Positions 21,976 to 33,173 of a stretch of DNA of 64,000 nucleotides are shown here, one piece after another. The notes beneath the pieces are model-generated. The model made no database searches. It was given only the letters and a program-made list of their open reading frames with translations, and was not told where the DNA came from. The DNA comes from Nyssa sinensis (taxonomy: Eukaryota > Streptophyta > Magnoliopsida > Cornales > Nyssaceae), in the NCBI GenBank assembly GCA_008638375.1, contig CM018031.1, forward strand, positions 7,651,062 through 7,715,061, given 5' to 3'. Positions within the stretch are counted from its first letter, which is position 1. Each line of letters begins with the position of its first letter. Made by a program: the position numbers and the translations under genes.

Positions 21976-22202
21976 CTATTTCTGTATATACATTACTTTG
22001 TGTGCTCGGCGCCTAGTGCCTATACATGTCTATGATTCAGCTTCTTGCTTAGTGAACGTGTTTAAACTTTAAATTACTTCTGATCGCTGGATTTTTACGG
22101 TTTAAGAACGGTGCATCGTTATGAATTTTGTTTCAATTTTAGCTTCTGCATAATTAGATTCGTTAAAACCGGTCGGAGTATGACCGAAAGATAAGACGTT
22201 GA

Positions 22203-22370
22203 AGATAAAATTGAAACAGTTTTAAGTTTGAGTTTTTTTTTTTTTTTTTGGTCGATCATTCGGCGAAGCAGATTAAAGGTAGACCTGAGAATAAAATTGA
22301 AGCGTTTTGAGTTTGAGTTTTTTTTTTTTTTTTTGTCGATCATCGGCAAAGCAGATTAAAGGTAGACCTG
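22203..22370. repeat. Tandem duplication, unit about 84 bp
   Basis: Two copies, starting near 22203 and 22288, share GATAAAATTGAA or GAATAAAATTGAA, GTTTGAG followed by a run of T, GTCGATCAT, and GCAGATTAAAGGTAGACCTG. They differ by small indels, mainly in the T-run. Just downstream, TGTGCGCGTAAGTTGG is itself repeated within 50 bp. Confidence 0.85.
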
Positions 22371-24494
22371 GCTCACTGACTAACAGACTTAGTCATGTGC
22401 GCGTAAGTTGGGTAAGGGACTTACTCACGTGCGCGTAAGTTGGATCAGATACCCTGACCGATCCGTAAAAAAAAAATAAAAAATAGATTCGTTAACATTT
22501 GTGTGCTTTATCAGCAATTGATCGTTTTTGAATCAAAGAATTTAGATTTCATGGTGAAATGATAGACTGGTTTGATGCTTAATCATTTGTTGTATTTCGT
22601 TATTATACGCTTTTTACTATTATGTTTGTTTTTTTTTTTTTTTGTGGCTAAATTGTTATTGTTTTCTCATCTTTTGATCTCCGAAATTACTAAGATTTTT
22701 GGCGCTCAAAAGCTCGGAAAGTGCTTCTGAAGGCTAAAGGCACTGGTTGGCGAGCATCTCAAAGGTAATTGATTTGATTTGATTTGAAGAGCAAGAATTG
22801 CTCAGAAGAAAGATTAGTACTTATGTACGAAGAAGAAGAAAAGAACTCTGATTAAGAAATAAGAACAAAATTAGAACATTGGGGCCAAAAAAAAATGAAA
22901 CATAAACCGTGCACAGTTGAAATACAAGCAATTTTTTGCTAATAAGTGAACAAAGTCTAGTCCGTCATTGGTGAGTCATTTTGAAGTTTCTTAGCAAATA
23001 TGGGACTCTTGAGATGAACAATGGAAATTGGGAAATACTTTTGGGTTTACCAAGCTGTTGTTAAGATATAGACCAGAACTCCTTCAATGCAAACTTTGAG
23101 GGTGTGACCATATGAAACGGAATTGTCTGTGAATGACGAGCACCTTCCGTTGCTGCCTTTATTGCATACTTTCTTTATGTTGTTGATTGGTGTATGCTGG
23201 CGGTGATTAGGTTGTAACAACTTGGATAACCTGCTATATGGTTATTGTCTTTTATTGATTTTGCGTCATCTATTGCTGAATTACCACAATAATTCTTATG
23301 ATCAATGTTGTTATATGTTGTTTTAGCATAAGTACATACGATCTTGAAGATAAACTTTTCTTTATTTCTCCATGCCATATGCATTATCCTTTTAGTTGGC
23401 CAAGAAGGATCTTGAGATAATGTTTCTTTCTGTAGAACGATATGAATAAGGAAATTAGTCTGGATGACATGCATCGTTTTAATTGATGGTGATTTGAAGG
23501 TACCATGAATACTTTTTTGAAATTTCAATATGCTTTATTCCTTCCCCAATTCCCAAATTTTGGATATCAGAAATGTGTTTCGCAAGACATTGTTGGCAAA
23601 AGCACCGGAGTAACTAGGATTTCCTCCCTTCTTCCCTTATTTGTGTTTTGCATGATATTTTGTGATGATGATAGGAAAATTTGTTATGATGATTGGAAAA
23701 TTTTTATTCAACAACTTAATTTTCTTTTAGGTATACGTTATACAATCACAATCTAGCTAAGGGTTAAAATAAGCTGTACTAAACTGAAAACTAGGCTACT
23801 CAAACTTGCTATATCTGAACTGGGAGGCTTGACTTTAATCTCATTTAGCTTTGTTCAAGATTTCTTCATGTATCTTTGCCCAAGCTTGTGCTTATTCTCG
23901 TGCATATGATTTCATTTATTTACCTAATTAGGCATTCATGTTAGCATGAGAACCCCAGAATCTTCCCTTTGGGAAAGCTACTCAGAAATTACAATATTTT
24001 CCCAGAATATGTTCCAATGATCTAGGCTCGGGTTTGGTCAGCTTGATTGGCAAATGTTCATGTTATTGAGCCAAGTTTAAGTTTCTCCATAATACCTTGG
24101 TTCATTTGATAGTCCAAGATAAAAGCATATAATAGTACTCGTATTTTGATTTTGCAGGCTTGGAAAGAAAATAAAGAATTGAGTTTCAAATTGATTAATT
24201 GCTGTGGTTAGAAAGTATCTATGCTGAAGTTGGTGGAGTTATAATAATTTAATAGGAGACGAGTTTTTGTAATTGGAGTAAGCTTAAGTGAAGAGTTTGC
24301 ATCTATTTTTATATTTTTGTATCAGTGCTAATGAATTGTTTGGGCATATTTAGGTGGACAGTCCACAGTGTAATTTATTTGCTATTTTGTGGTCTTACCC
24401 ATTAAAAAAAGTTTGCTATTATTTGACAAGACCAAAGTAGGGGTGATGCCAAATCAGAAATATGGATGGTTGCTTTAGAAAGAAAAGGCTTAGC

Positions 24495-24861
24495 CATTTA
24501 AACCTATTATAATTAGTAACTTAGTATTAAAATAGTTGTTTCTCTACACTTTATTTCCCCTACTACTTTTCTTTTAGTTTAGAAAAAATAATAAAAATAT
24601 CTTCTTGTAATTTTGAGTCTTAATCTTTGAAAAATAAATAGATATTATTTTTTACTAACTTCTAGAATTATTGTTGATACAAAAGAAATGTTTCCTTTGA
24701 TTCGGTATGTTTCCACTAGTTTCGGTATGTTTTCACGGAAACAATTTTGTTTCCATGGAAACATGTGAATTTCGATATTTCACTAGTATTTCGTTTCGGT
24801 TCCCTGAGAAACGGAAACGTTTCGGCCGTTTCGATGGAAAAGAAACGAAATTTTGATCCAT
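24495..24861. mobile_element. hAT-like element, internally shortened copy with 8-bp duplication
   Basis: Closely related to the right half of the element at 56825-57849: both share ATTATAATTAGTAA, TTTCGGTATGTTT, CATGGAAACATGTGAATTTC and TTTCGGCCGTTTCGATGG. The right end is TTTTGATCCAT. The 8-mer GGCTTAGC lies on both sides (24487-24494 and 24862-24869). The left third of the longer copy is missing, so the left terminal repeat is reduced to a few bases. Confidence 0.65.
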
Positions 24862-24869
24862 GGCTTAGC

Positions 24870-27814
24870 ATTAGTACCACACATTAGGTAAAAGTAGTGA
24901 CAAAAACGAGAGAAAACATTGGCCACTTGGTGCAAATTATGCCAAGGGTTATCTATGTCCAGTCCATCTCTCCTAACAACCGTCATTGTTGGGACTAACA
25001 CTCTGTATTGGCCTATTTTTCGGTAATGAAAATGAGGGAATACTGGAGATTTATAGCCAGAATATAACAAAGCAGTGATAGCAGATTTTCTTTTAATTGG
25101 AAAAAAAAAATTCCATCAGAAACACAGTTAGATGGAGAAGCAGAGAAGTGCTTTCGTAGTATGTTATGATCATATGCATAAAGAGTAATATAGGTCTTGT
25201 TTGTAAGACAATTGTGAAGCCACCCTGGTTATATTGTTTTGGCATTTAGGGAACATGTACATATCATGTGTGTAACTAAAAGGGGGATTGTGTAAACTTG
25301 AGATAGGTGAGTGGTAAGACTAGATAAGATAGAATTATGATTGGATGCATTTGTGAGAATAAAGTGGTAACACCAATATATAACAACATGAGAGGGTTTG
25401 CCAAGAGTGGCCGCTCATGTGCTATGAATACTAGGCTATGGGCTGATGAGGAATATAGTTCAAGTTAAGGAGCTACAATGACAAGGCAAAGGTCAAAATC
25501 AATTGAATTGAGGCCTTGAAGAAGACATGACATCATGTTTTTTTCTGGCAGAAAAGTTTGTCCTAGTAGGAGCATAGCGGTGAAGAAGGAAATGTGTAGT
25601 GGAACTGAAATTGTTGAGTGTATTGTCTCAGCAACTGTATCATTGGGTGCTTGTGCAGTGTGCCTATCTTCTGCTCTTATGTGTAGATAGTTTGTAAGTC
25701 ATGTCCTGAGTGGAGCTCTATTGACATTTTCATTATAGGTAACCATTCTCTCGGCGACACAAAGTTGCATTCAACTCAAATCCACTCATGAAATTGAGTT
25801 GCTGCTTGGAAAACCTCATCAGCGGATGTCAATTCCCAATATTGCATAAATTAACTGCTAATTTGTCCGAACCATTTGTTGTTTGTCAAACATTAGAAGA
25901 ATATCAGATTACCATGTTTTGTAATTTAGGAAGATCAGATGTTAAAAATTATACTGCAGTTTCATTTCTGCAACTAATATGCAGTCTAAGCTCTGGGTCT
26001 GAGTGCTAAATACCTAAATAGAGCTTGAGTCTCATGTCAACTTTGCATTTGAGTTGAATTTCTCAGGTATGGAAATCCATAAAGCACCTTTTTGGTGCCT
26101 GCTGTTTCCACTACTTGGATGAATTTTGGTTTGTATGAAGTCATTGTCTGAAGGGTACGAGTGCTAGTCATTATGACTGAACTGTTACATGAAATCCACG
26201 ATTCCACACTGCGGTCCCGTATGGAGCTTATTAGATTAAATTTTGTTCAAAGCACTATCATTCTAGAGTAGGTTAAAAAATCAATGGCATGCCTTGCATG
26301 ACCAAGACCAACTGAACCATCAGAAAATTTTGAAATTGATATCAAAAGATGAATGTGTAACTACTTTTTTGGGGCCGAGGCAGACTGTTTTTTGGATGAA
26401 TCAGTTTCTTTATGTAAATTGAGGGGTAAGGTATCCTAAAAATTTACTCAAGTAGACTCCCAAGCTTATGCATGGCACCCCAAGTTGATGCAAGGAAGCT
26501 AATTGAAAAACCCCATTAGTCTTGATTGCCCATTTGGGATGTTTGTGTTTGCTTCATGACATTTCTGGCAGTGGGTTGCAGGTCTCAAAGCTTTCTTTTC
26601 TATTTGACTGGACCAAGTCTTTGACCTGTTGGCTCTTGCTTAAGCCTTCTATCAGCAACCTGTTCGTAATGATTTCGGCTTTCGAACTAATTCCCTACTG
26701 TAGTTACGATCTCTCGATACCTGCCCCACTGCTGTGTTAAGGGTAGATTAGAAATCTGAATTTGCCTCCAGCACTATCTAACTACTACAGAACAGGGTCC
26801 TTGCACTATTTCTCATTCTTGTTTCATATCCTAAATCACAGTACCATAGATACATTCGTTATTGCAGTCCTTTCTTGCTATTTGTGTTTCTATTTTTTCT
26901 TAAGTGGATTGCATGTTCCTTTAACAACTTACACTATGTCATTTCATGAATCATTCCGATCCATCGCATGCAAGGTTTTTCATGCTGAAAATAATGGAGA
27001 TATTTGGAGGCCTGGCGAAAACAAAATCTCACTGGAATCTAAGATACCAGCCAATTTTTTCCATGGCAGCCATTTTTTTTTTTCATTTGTATTTTCTGAT
27101 ATTTCATCCATTTCCCAATATATTGGCCATTATTTTGGAAATGTTGGCTATTATGTTTTATTTTTAATCCATTTTCAAGTATATTTTTTTTATATTTTGA
27201 AGATATTTTTATATGTATAGAAGAATAATTTTAAGTAAATGACTTGTAATCTTGTTCTGTAAAAGTATATAGACTCATATTTCTTGAAATAAATCGTGGA
27301 ATCACTTTTATTTCTAGAACTTTGTATTGAATTTAATTTTTTAGCGAGAAAGTACACCATAATGAAGAATAAAAAAAAGTAATGGCATGTTTATAAAATT
27401 AAAAATTAAGATATACAATAGTGAGTTCTAAAAAAAGGCAGCTATAGAGTATTGCAAAACACCCTTTTTTTTTTATGGAGTTTTAAGTCATTAATTATAA
27501 TTTTTTTTTTATGTTTTGAACATAATTGAAGCAAATTATGTAATATTACATATGCTAATTGTGGGCTTTAATCAAGCTTTATTTGAAAATGAAAGAGGTT
27601 GACTGCATGAGATACATAAAAGAGGGATTAGAAAAAGGTTGACCACGCGAGATATCGGTGATATATTCGATGGTATCATTGTGATCCTTATGCGAGATAA
27701 ATGAAAGAGTAAACAAAATTTTTCTTGAAAGAATAATGATATATCGAATGATATGTCTGATATTTTTATTTATATATCATTTATATCTGCCTTTTTTTTT
27801 GGAGCAACAAATTG
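24870..27814. other. Intergenic region, no gene recognised
   Basis: Several short open frames, the longest 152 codons at 26762-27220. They are rich in F, L, I and Y, as expected from T-rich DNA, and show no domain. T-runs and A-runs occur around 27060-27510. No tRNA or repeat recognised. Confidence 0.5.
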
Positions 27815-27819
27815 AACTA

Positions 27820-28034
27820 TGAAGAAACGAATCAATTTCTCATTCATAATTAATTACTTGTTTACATACATGGTTCCTATTTATCATGTACAATGAGAAT
27901 CAAAATATGGAAATAACAAAGAAAAAGGAAACAAAGAAAATGGAAACAAAAAATTAGGTCAACACTAATAATCAGCTTAAATCTCCTACCACAATCTTCT
28001 CCAAATCCCATTCAAATTATTCGGGATTTCCACA
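27820..28034 (-). repeat. Copia 3' LTR
   Basis: 215 bp. On the minus strand it starts TGTGGAAATCCCGAATAATT and ends TTCGTTTCTTCA. It has an extra AAGGAAACAAAGAAA-like block relative to the other LTR. Confidence 0.93.
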
Positions 28035-28046
28035 CTCCCCCTCAAG
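28035..28046 (-). other. Copia polypurine tract
   Basis: Minus strand CTTGAGGGGGAG directly precedes the TG of the 3' LTR, the expected place for plus-strand DNA priming. Confidence 0.85.
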
Positions 28047-28527
28047 TTGGATCATAGATGTTGATCATGTCCAACTTGCAGATAAACTCTTCAAAGCTGG
28101 ACCTCTGTAATCCCTTAGTGAAGATATCTGCTAATTGTTCTCTTGTAGGGATATAGGTCATATAGACTGTTCCTTTCTCAATTTTCTCCTTTATAAAATG
28201 CTTGTCAACTTTTATGTGTTTAGTCCTGTCAGTGCTGGACCGGATTATGGAAAATGCTGATAGCGGCTTTGTTGTCGCAGTAGAGTTTGATGGGGAGCTC
28301 TATTGTGATATGTAGTTCCTCCAAGAGCTTTTGTAACCACAGCCCTTCACACATCCCTTGTGCAACGGCTCTGAATTCAGCTTCAAGCACTACTTCTGGC
28401 TACCACATTCTGCTTCTTACTCCTCCACGTTACCAGATTTCCCCAAACATAGGTACAGTAGCCAGTAGTAGACCTTCTGTCTTCTACTAATCCTGCCCAG
28501 TCTGCATCTGTATAAATCTCTACCTTC
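28047..28527 (-). pseudogene. Copia RNase H region, broken
   Basis: Minus strand continues from the reverse transcriptase in another frame. TDADWAG at about 28494-28511 is the conserved RNase H start of copia elements, and remnants of the catalytic core follow in different frames. It ends near 28070 with a short tail typical of copia polyproteins. Indels break the frame at least twice. Confidence 0.7.
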
Positions 28528-29556
28528 TTACTTGTCTCCTCTCTTAAAGAATAGACCTCGCCCTGGAGAGCCTTTCAAATATCTGAGAATTTTATATACT
28601 GCTTCTAGGTGACCCTCCTTTGGTGAATGCATGTGCTGACTGATCACACTCACAACGAAAGCAATGTCAGGTCTGGTGTGAGATAGGTAGATCAATCTAC
28701 CTACTAGTCTCTGATATCTTTCTCTATCCACAGGTTTTCCAGCGTCTTCCGTTCTTTTTCTTGCCTCGATCGGAGTATTGCTTAGCTTGCAACCAAGCAT
28801 ACCAGTCTCAGTCAAAAGATCAAGAACATACTTTCCCTGAGAGACACTAATTCCCTTCTTTGACCTGGCAACTTCTATTCCCAGAAAGTATCGCATTTGA
28901 CCTAGGTCTTTTACCTCAAATTCTGTGGCTAAGACCTTCTTCAATCTTTCCATCTCTCCTGTGTTGTCTCTAGTGAGAATGATGTCGTCGACGTATACAA
29001 TCAGGATAGTCCTACTTCCATCACTGGATTGTTTAATGAACATCGTATGATTTGACTGTCCCTGTTGATATCCTTGATTCTTCATCACCTTCGCAAATCT
29101 ATCAAACCATGCCCTTGGTGATTGTTTAAGTCCATACAGGGATTTCTTCAGTTTACATACTCTGGTTTCATCTCCTTCCTTGTAAAATCCAGGAGGTAGT
29201 GTCATGAACACTTCTTCCTCCAGCTCATCATTCAGAAAAGCATTTTTGATGTCAAATTGGTGGAGTGGCCAATCCAGGTTTGCTGCCAAGGACAAGAGAA
29301 CCCGTATAGTATTCAGCGTTGCTACTGGTGCAAATGTCTCGGTGTAGTCGATACCATATGTCTGAGTGAACCCCTTTGCAACTAGGCGAACTTTGTATCG
29401 TTCCACTATACCATCCGCCTTGTACTTCACTGTAAACACCCACTTACAGCCTATTGACTTCTTCCCCTTTGGCAAAGTCATTACTTCCCAAGTTCCATTT
29501 TTTTCCAATGCCCTGATTTCTTCCATTACTGCTTTTCTCCATTCTGGAATTTCCAA
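28528..29556 (-). pseudogene. Copia reverse transcriptase domain
   Basis: An open stretch of about 340 codons with the full copia RT core: KWVFTVKYKADG near the start, VRLVAKGFTQ, DIKNAFLNDELEEEVFM, KSLYGLKQSPRAW, the catalytic YVDDII, then VGRLIYLSHTRPDIAF. It is cut from integrase and RNase H by frameshifts, so it cannot be made as part of a full polyprotein. The RT core itself shows no obvious missing motif. Confidence 0.9.
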
Positions 29557-30373
29557 AGCCTCTTGAATATTCTTAGGAATCTGGATTCTGTCAAGGTTAG
29601 ATGTAAAAGCACGACATTTGGCAGAAAGAGCATTGTAAGAAACAAATTTTGAGATAGGATGAGAAGTACATGAACGAGGTTGTTTTCTAAGAGCAATGGT
29701 AGGTCATCAAGATTTTTTACCTGGTCAAGATTGGATTTGGCTCATAAGTAGTCGGAGCTATCACCGGTTCTGACTCTTTTGGTGCTTTGGATGTGAAGGT
29801 CTCATCGGGCTTTGATTTAGGTCTCCTTGAGTAAACAAGTGTCTCCCTGTCTGTTTGTTTTCCTACATCTCCCCCTGAATTCAAGGTTCCTTCTGTGTTG
29901 GACAAGGAAGGAGAGGGTTTACTGTATGGGATAGATTCAAAGATCACAACATCAAAGTCTATATCAGAGAGTCGAGCTTCTCTCAAGGACTCCCCCTGAA
30001 GCGAGTAGTAGGGAGTATGCTCAAAAAATGTGACATCCCGACTAACATATAACTTCTGGAGAGAGGGGGTTATAGCATTTGTAACCCTTTTGAGTAGGGA
30101 AGTAGCCAAGAAAGACACATTTGAGAGCTCTAAGATCCAATTTATTACGTTGGGAGGCGTGAATGTAGACAAACACTGTGGACCCAAAAACTCGAATAGG
30201 GAGAGAGGAACTGACTCGAGAATTAGGGAAGGCCTCTGTGAATTTTTGGAGAGGAGTTGCAAATGAGAGAACCCGACTAAGGCATTCGATTGATAAGAAA
30301 TGTAGCGATCAGAATGGCATCACCCCAAAAATTATTTTTCATGTGAGAGGTAAACAGTAGGGCACAAGCTATC
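29557..30373 (-). pseudogene. Copia integrase C-terminal and linker region
   Basis: Reads in two frames. The first part continues the integrase after a slip in an A-run at about 30390 (CGAAAAAAACC). The second is the open stretch 30262-29717, with LDLRA-like remnants and a serine- and proline-rich linker typical of the segment between integrase and reverse transcriptase. Confidence 0.7.
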
Positions 30374-30946
30374 TCAAGAATATATCGGTTTTTTTCGTTC
30401 AGCAACCCCATTTTGTTGGGGGGTATGAACACAGGAACTCTGGTGAATCATACCTTTGTCTTGAAAATATGGACTCAAATAAGAATTGAAGTACTCCGTA
30501 CCATTATCAGTACGAAGAATCTGAATTTTTGTGTGAAATTGGGTGTAAATCATATTGTAGAAGGTCATGAATACCGAACTAACCTCAGATTTATCGTTTA
30601 GTAAAAATACCCAACAGAGACGAGAATGGTCATCAATAAATGTAATAAACCATTTTTTGTGGGTCCTATTGGGAACGCTTGAGGGGTCCCAAAGATCACT
30701 GTGAATTAAGGTAAAAGGCAGTGATGGTTTATAAGACGATGAGGGAAAAGTAGTACGATGATGTTTTGCAAGTTCACAAACTTCACATTGTAAATCCAAG
30801 GGAGTTTTATTCAAACAAAGTGATGGAAACAACTGTTTCAAATATTGAAAACTAGGATGGCCCATTCGTTTATGCCATAACAAAAGGTCACTATCCCTAG
30901 GGCTAAATGCAGAATTACAAATAGGAGGATGACACTGTTTATTCAT
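30374..30946 (-). pseudogene. Copia integrase core with zinc-binding region
   Basis: WHKRMGH and CEVCELAKHH form the HHCC zinc domain. The DDE core is visible: HSDLWDP (first D), LRTDNGTEYF (second D) and NGVAERK (E). The open frame stops right after the catalytic E because of an extra base in an A-run. Confidence 0.88.
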
Positions 30947-31626
30947 GTGAACATCATCAAAGTAATAGAGTCCCTTGCATTCCTTAGCACTGCCAATCGT
31001 CTTCCCCGATTATAGATCCTAAGAAACACAATGAGAAGACAAAAAAATAGCTGAGCAATGAGATTGTTTGGTTAGCTGACTAATGGACAACAGATTGCAA
31101 GAGAGATTAGGAACATGAAGTATAGACTCTAAAGTAATAAATTCAGAGATAAGGATACTCCCCTTGTCAGCTACTGGGGATAAAGTACAATCTGCAATTT
31201 TTATTTTCAAGTTAGCCAGCACAAGGTGAATATGCGGAAAAATAAATGATGGGCATCAGTCATATGGTCAGATGCACCTAAGTCAATAATCCAGGGAGTA
31301 TGGTGCAAAGTGGTACTAAGAGTAGACAAAAAAGTACCTTTGTGGGCTAAGGAACCCGATGGCAGTTGAGTAAAGGATTGACCTGAGGTTTGGAAGGTCG
31401 AAAAAAGAGCATATAGCTTCTCAAGTTGCTCGGGGTTAAAACCCCCCACTAAAGGGCTGTTCAGTAGAGGCCTGGTACCCGTGGGATTTATTGGGCTGTC
31501 TGGGCTTCCAATCTGCAGGCTTGCCATGTAAGGCCCAACAGGTATCTTTCGAATGGCCTGATTTTTTGCAATGCTCACAAAATGGCCTTTTATTTTGTTT
31601 TGGGCCGGATCCAATATGAGGCCCAC
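30947..31626 (-). pseudogene. Copia protease region with altered active site
   Basis: WIIDLGASDHMT (around 31280) is the aspartic protease motif, but the usual DSG or DTG triad reads DLG. Downstream, 31222-31019 continues with LHVPNLSCNLLSISQLTK, a standard copia segment after the protease. The two parts lie in different frames. Confidence 0.82.
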
Positions 31627-32446
31627 GAGTTACAAAGGCTTCCAACCCAGACGTATGGGTCATGTCTTGATCCGGTGGAAGACCCACGCGATACAAGGTC
31701 TTCAAACTCAGATGCATGGTTCGGTCGTGAACCAGACCTTGCTGTCGACGCCATCCCGCGACTTGCAAGAGCAGAGCCTTTGATCCCAGGCTCTGCTTTC
31801 TCCTTTGACATCACCTTCCTTCCTCTGTTCTTCCCGTCGCACCTCAGCAAAGACTTCTCGGATGGAAGGAAGTGGCCGTCGACCCAAAATCCTGCTTCGC
31901 ACATCGTCGAGTTCTCGATTCAGCCCTGTCAGAAACTCGAACACCCTCTCGGCTTCCATCTTCTTCTTGAATCGAACACTGTCACCCGTGCACTCCCATT
32001 CTTCGCCGCAGCTGAGGTCGAGTTCTTGCCACAATCCCAACATCTCTGTGTAGAACTTTGTAACTTCCCGATCTCTTTGCTTCATCTGCCATAGCCTTGT
32101 CTTGAGTTCGAAAATTTGCGATGCATCTTCCGCATCGGAGTATGTCTCTCGCACGGCGTCCCACACATCTTTTGCCGTCGGGAGGAACATGTAGGTTTTT
32201 CCGATGGTTGGTCGCATGGAGTTGATCAGGCAGGAGGTGATGAAGGAGTTCTCTGAACGCTATTTTTGGAAAGCTGCAACATCATTGGAAGGAGGCTGCT
32301 TGATCTCGCCTGTCAGGAAACCTAGTTTCCCTCTGCCAGTCGATAACCAACTTGATGGATTGGGCCGATTCTCGGTAATTCTTACCATTCAATTTTTCTA
32401 CAGTAAGATGGAATGAGGAATTTTCAATTCCGACAGTCGAACTCAT
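31436..32446 (-). pseudogene. Copia gag with CCHC zinc knuckle, frameshifted
   Basis: Starts at the ATG at 32446 (MSSTVGIENSS). A frame change near 32330 leads into the long gag block 32217-31708 with TYMFLPTAKDVWDAVRETYS and a MKQRDREVTKFYTEM motif (UBN2-type gag). A second shift near 31740 leads to the zinc knuckle CEHCKKSGHSKDTC (CX2CX4HX4C). Confidence 0.85.
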
Positions 32447-32537
32447 GGAGAGATTGTCTCTGATTCTCCTTCCTAAGTTACCGACTGGGTAGATTCATGG
32501 CTGGCGGCCATATTTTGCTAGGGTTTTCAGAATCCCT

Positions 32538-32549
32538 GCTCTGATACCA
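32538..32549 (-). other. Copia primer binding site (initiator Met tRNA)
   Basis: Minus strand TGGTATCAGAGC starts directly after the 5' LTR and is complementary to the 3' end of plant initiator methionine tRNA. Confidence 0.93.
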
Positions 32550-32749
32550 TGAAGAAACGAATCAATTTCTCATTCATAATTAAGTACTTGTTTACAGACA
32601 TGGTTCCTATTTATCATGTACAATGAGAATCAAAATATGGAAATAACAAAGAAAATGGAAACAAAAAATAGGTCAACACTAATAATCAGCCGTAAATCTC
32701 CTACCACAATCTTTTCCAAATCCCATTCAAATTATTCGGGATTTCCACA
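32550..32749 (-). repeat. Copia 5' LTR
   Basis: 200 bp; same ends as the other LTR. Differences include AATTAAGTAC versus AATTAATTAC and GCCGTAAATC versus GCTTAAATC. Confidence 0.93.
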
Positions 32750-32869
32750 AACTATCATTTAGGACTACGATCACATGAATTTTAATTGAAAACAAAAAAT
32801 GAAAATTGGAATGAGGACTTGTGAATATATTGTTGGCACTGAAAAAATCAACAAGTCATGAAATACGGC

Positions 32870-33080
32870 CAACGGGCCATGTAATGTTGGAACATATAAA
32901 GCATGGTCCATTGAAGAAGCTTATACGTCAACAAACAAATGTTGGAATAGATGGAGCATGGCCTGTTGAAGAAGCCCATTTGTCAATTAACCAGCCATGT
33001 ATCCCATGGAGGAAGCTCATTAGTCAACCAACAAGCTATGTAATGTTGGAATGGCCTGTGGAAGAAGCCTATTGAGGAGC
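32870..33080 (+). repeat. Four imperfect repeats of about 40-60 bp
   Basis: Motifs CATGTAATGTTGGAA, GGAGCATGGCCTGTTGAAGA and GAAGCTCATTAGTCAACCAA recur in variants at about 32878, 32938, 32995 and 33036. Together with the TATA-like site downstream they look like a U3-type regulatory region, possibly of a solo LTR whose ends I could not define. Confidence 0.6.
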
Positions 33081-33165
33081 GGTGAATTCAAATTGAAATT
33101 TGAATTAAGATAAAGATAAAGCCTATCATAATCAAAATAGTGATAGGACTGATCTTGGCAAGGTC

Positions 33166-33173
33166 TATAAATA
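33166..33173 (+). promoter_or_regulatory. TATA-box-like site
   Basis: CTATAAATAGAGGAG is a strong plant TATA match. It is followed by a purine-rich leader and by an AAATAAAAGGG polyadenylation-like signal near 33460. No open frame lies between, so it may belong to an LTR or a non-coding transcript. Confidence 0.4.

Larger units (their letters stand above)
20704..24486. other. Intergenic region, no gene recognised
   Basis: AT-rich. Holds a (CT)n(TA)n microsatellite at 21938-21975 and an 84-bp tandem duplication at 22203-22370. Short open frames (22119-22349 minus, 23175-23528 minus, 23505-23756 plus) show no domain. The sequence around 21880-21940 is less AT-rich and could be a promoter or leader, but no following exon was found. 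Confidence 0.45.
27820..32749 (-). mobile_element. Complete Ty1/copia LTR retrotransposon (coding-dead)
   Basis: 4930 bp in minus orientation. Both LTRs begin TG and end CA, and the insertion is flanked by the perfect 5-bp duplication AACTA (27815-27819 and 32750-32754). Minus-strand order: 5' LTR 32749-32550, PBS, gag, protease, integrase, reverse transcriptase, RNase H, PPT, 3' LTR 28034-27820. Integrase before reverse transcriptase defines copia. All coding parts are split by frameshifts or stops. The LTRs differ by about half a dozen substitutions plus a roughly 15-bp indel, so the insertion is not very recent. Confidence 0.95.

Noticed and set aside
26762..27220. 152-codon open frame in the intergenic region
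   Set aside because: Composition rich in F, I, L, Y from T-rich DNA; no domain, no splice partner, no promoter signal.
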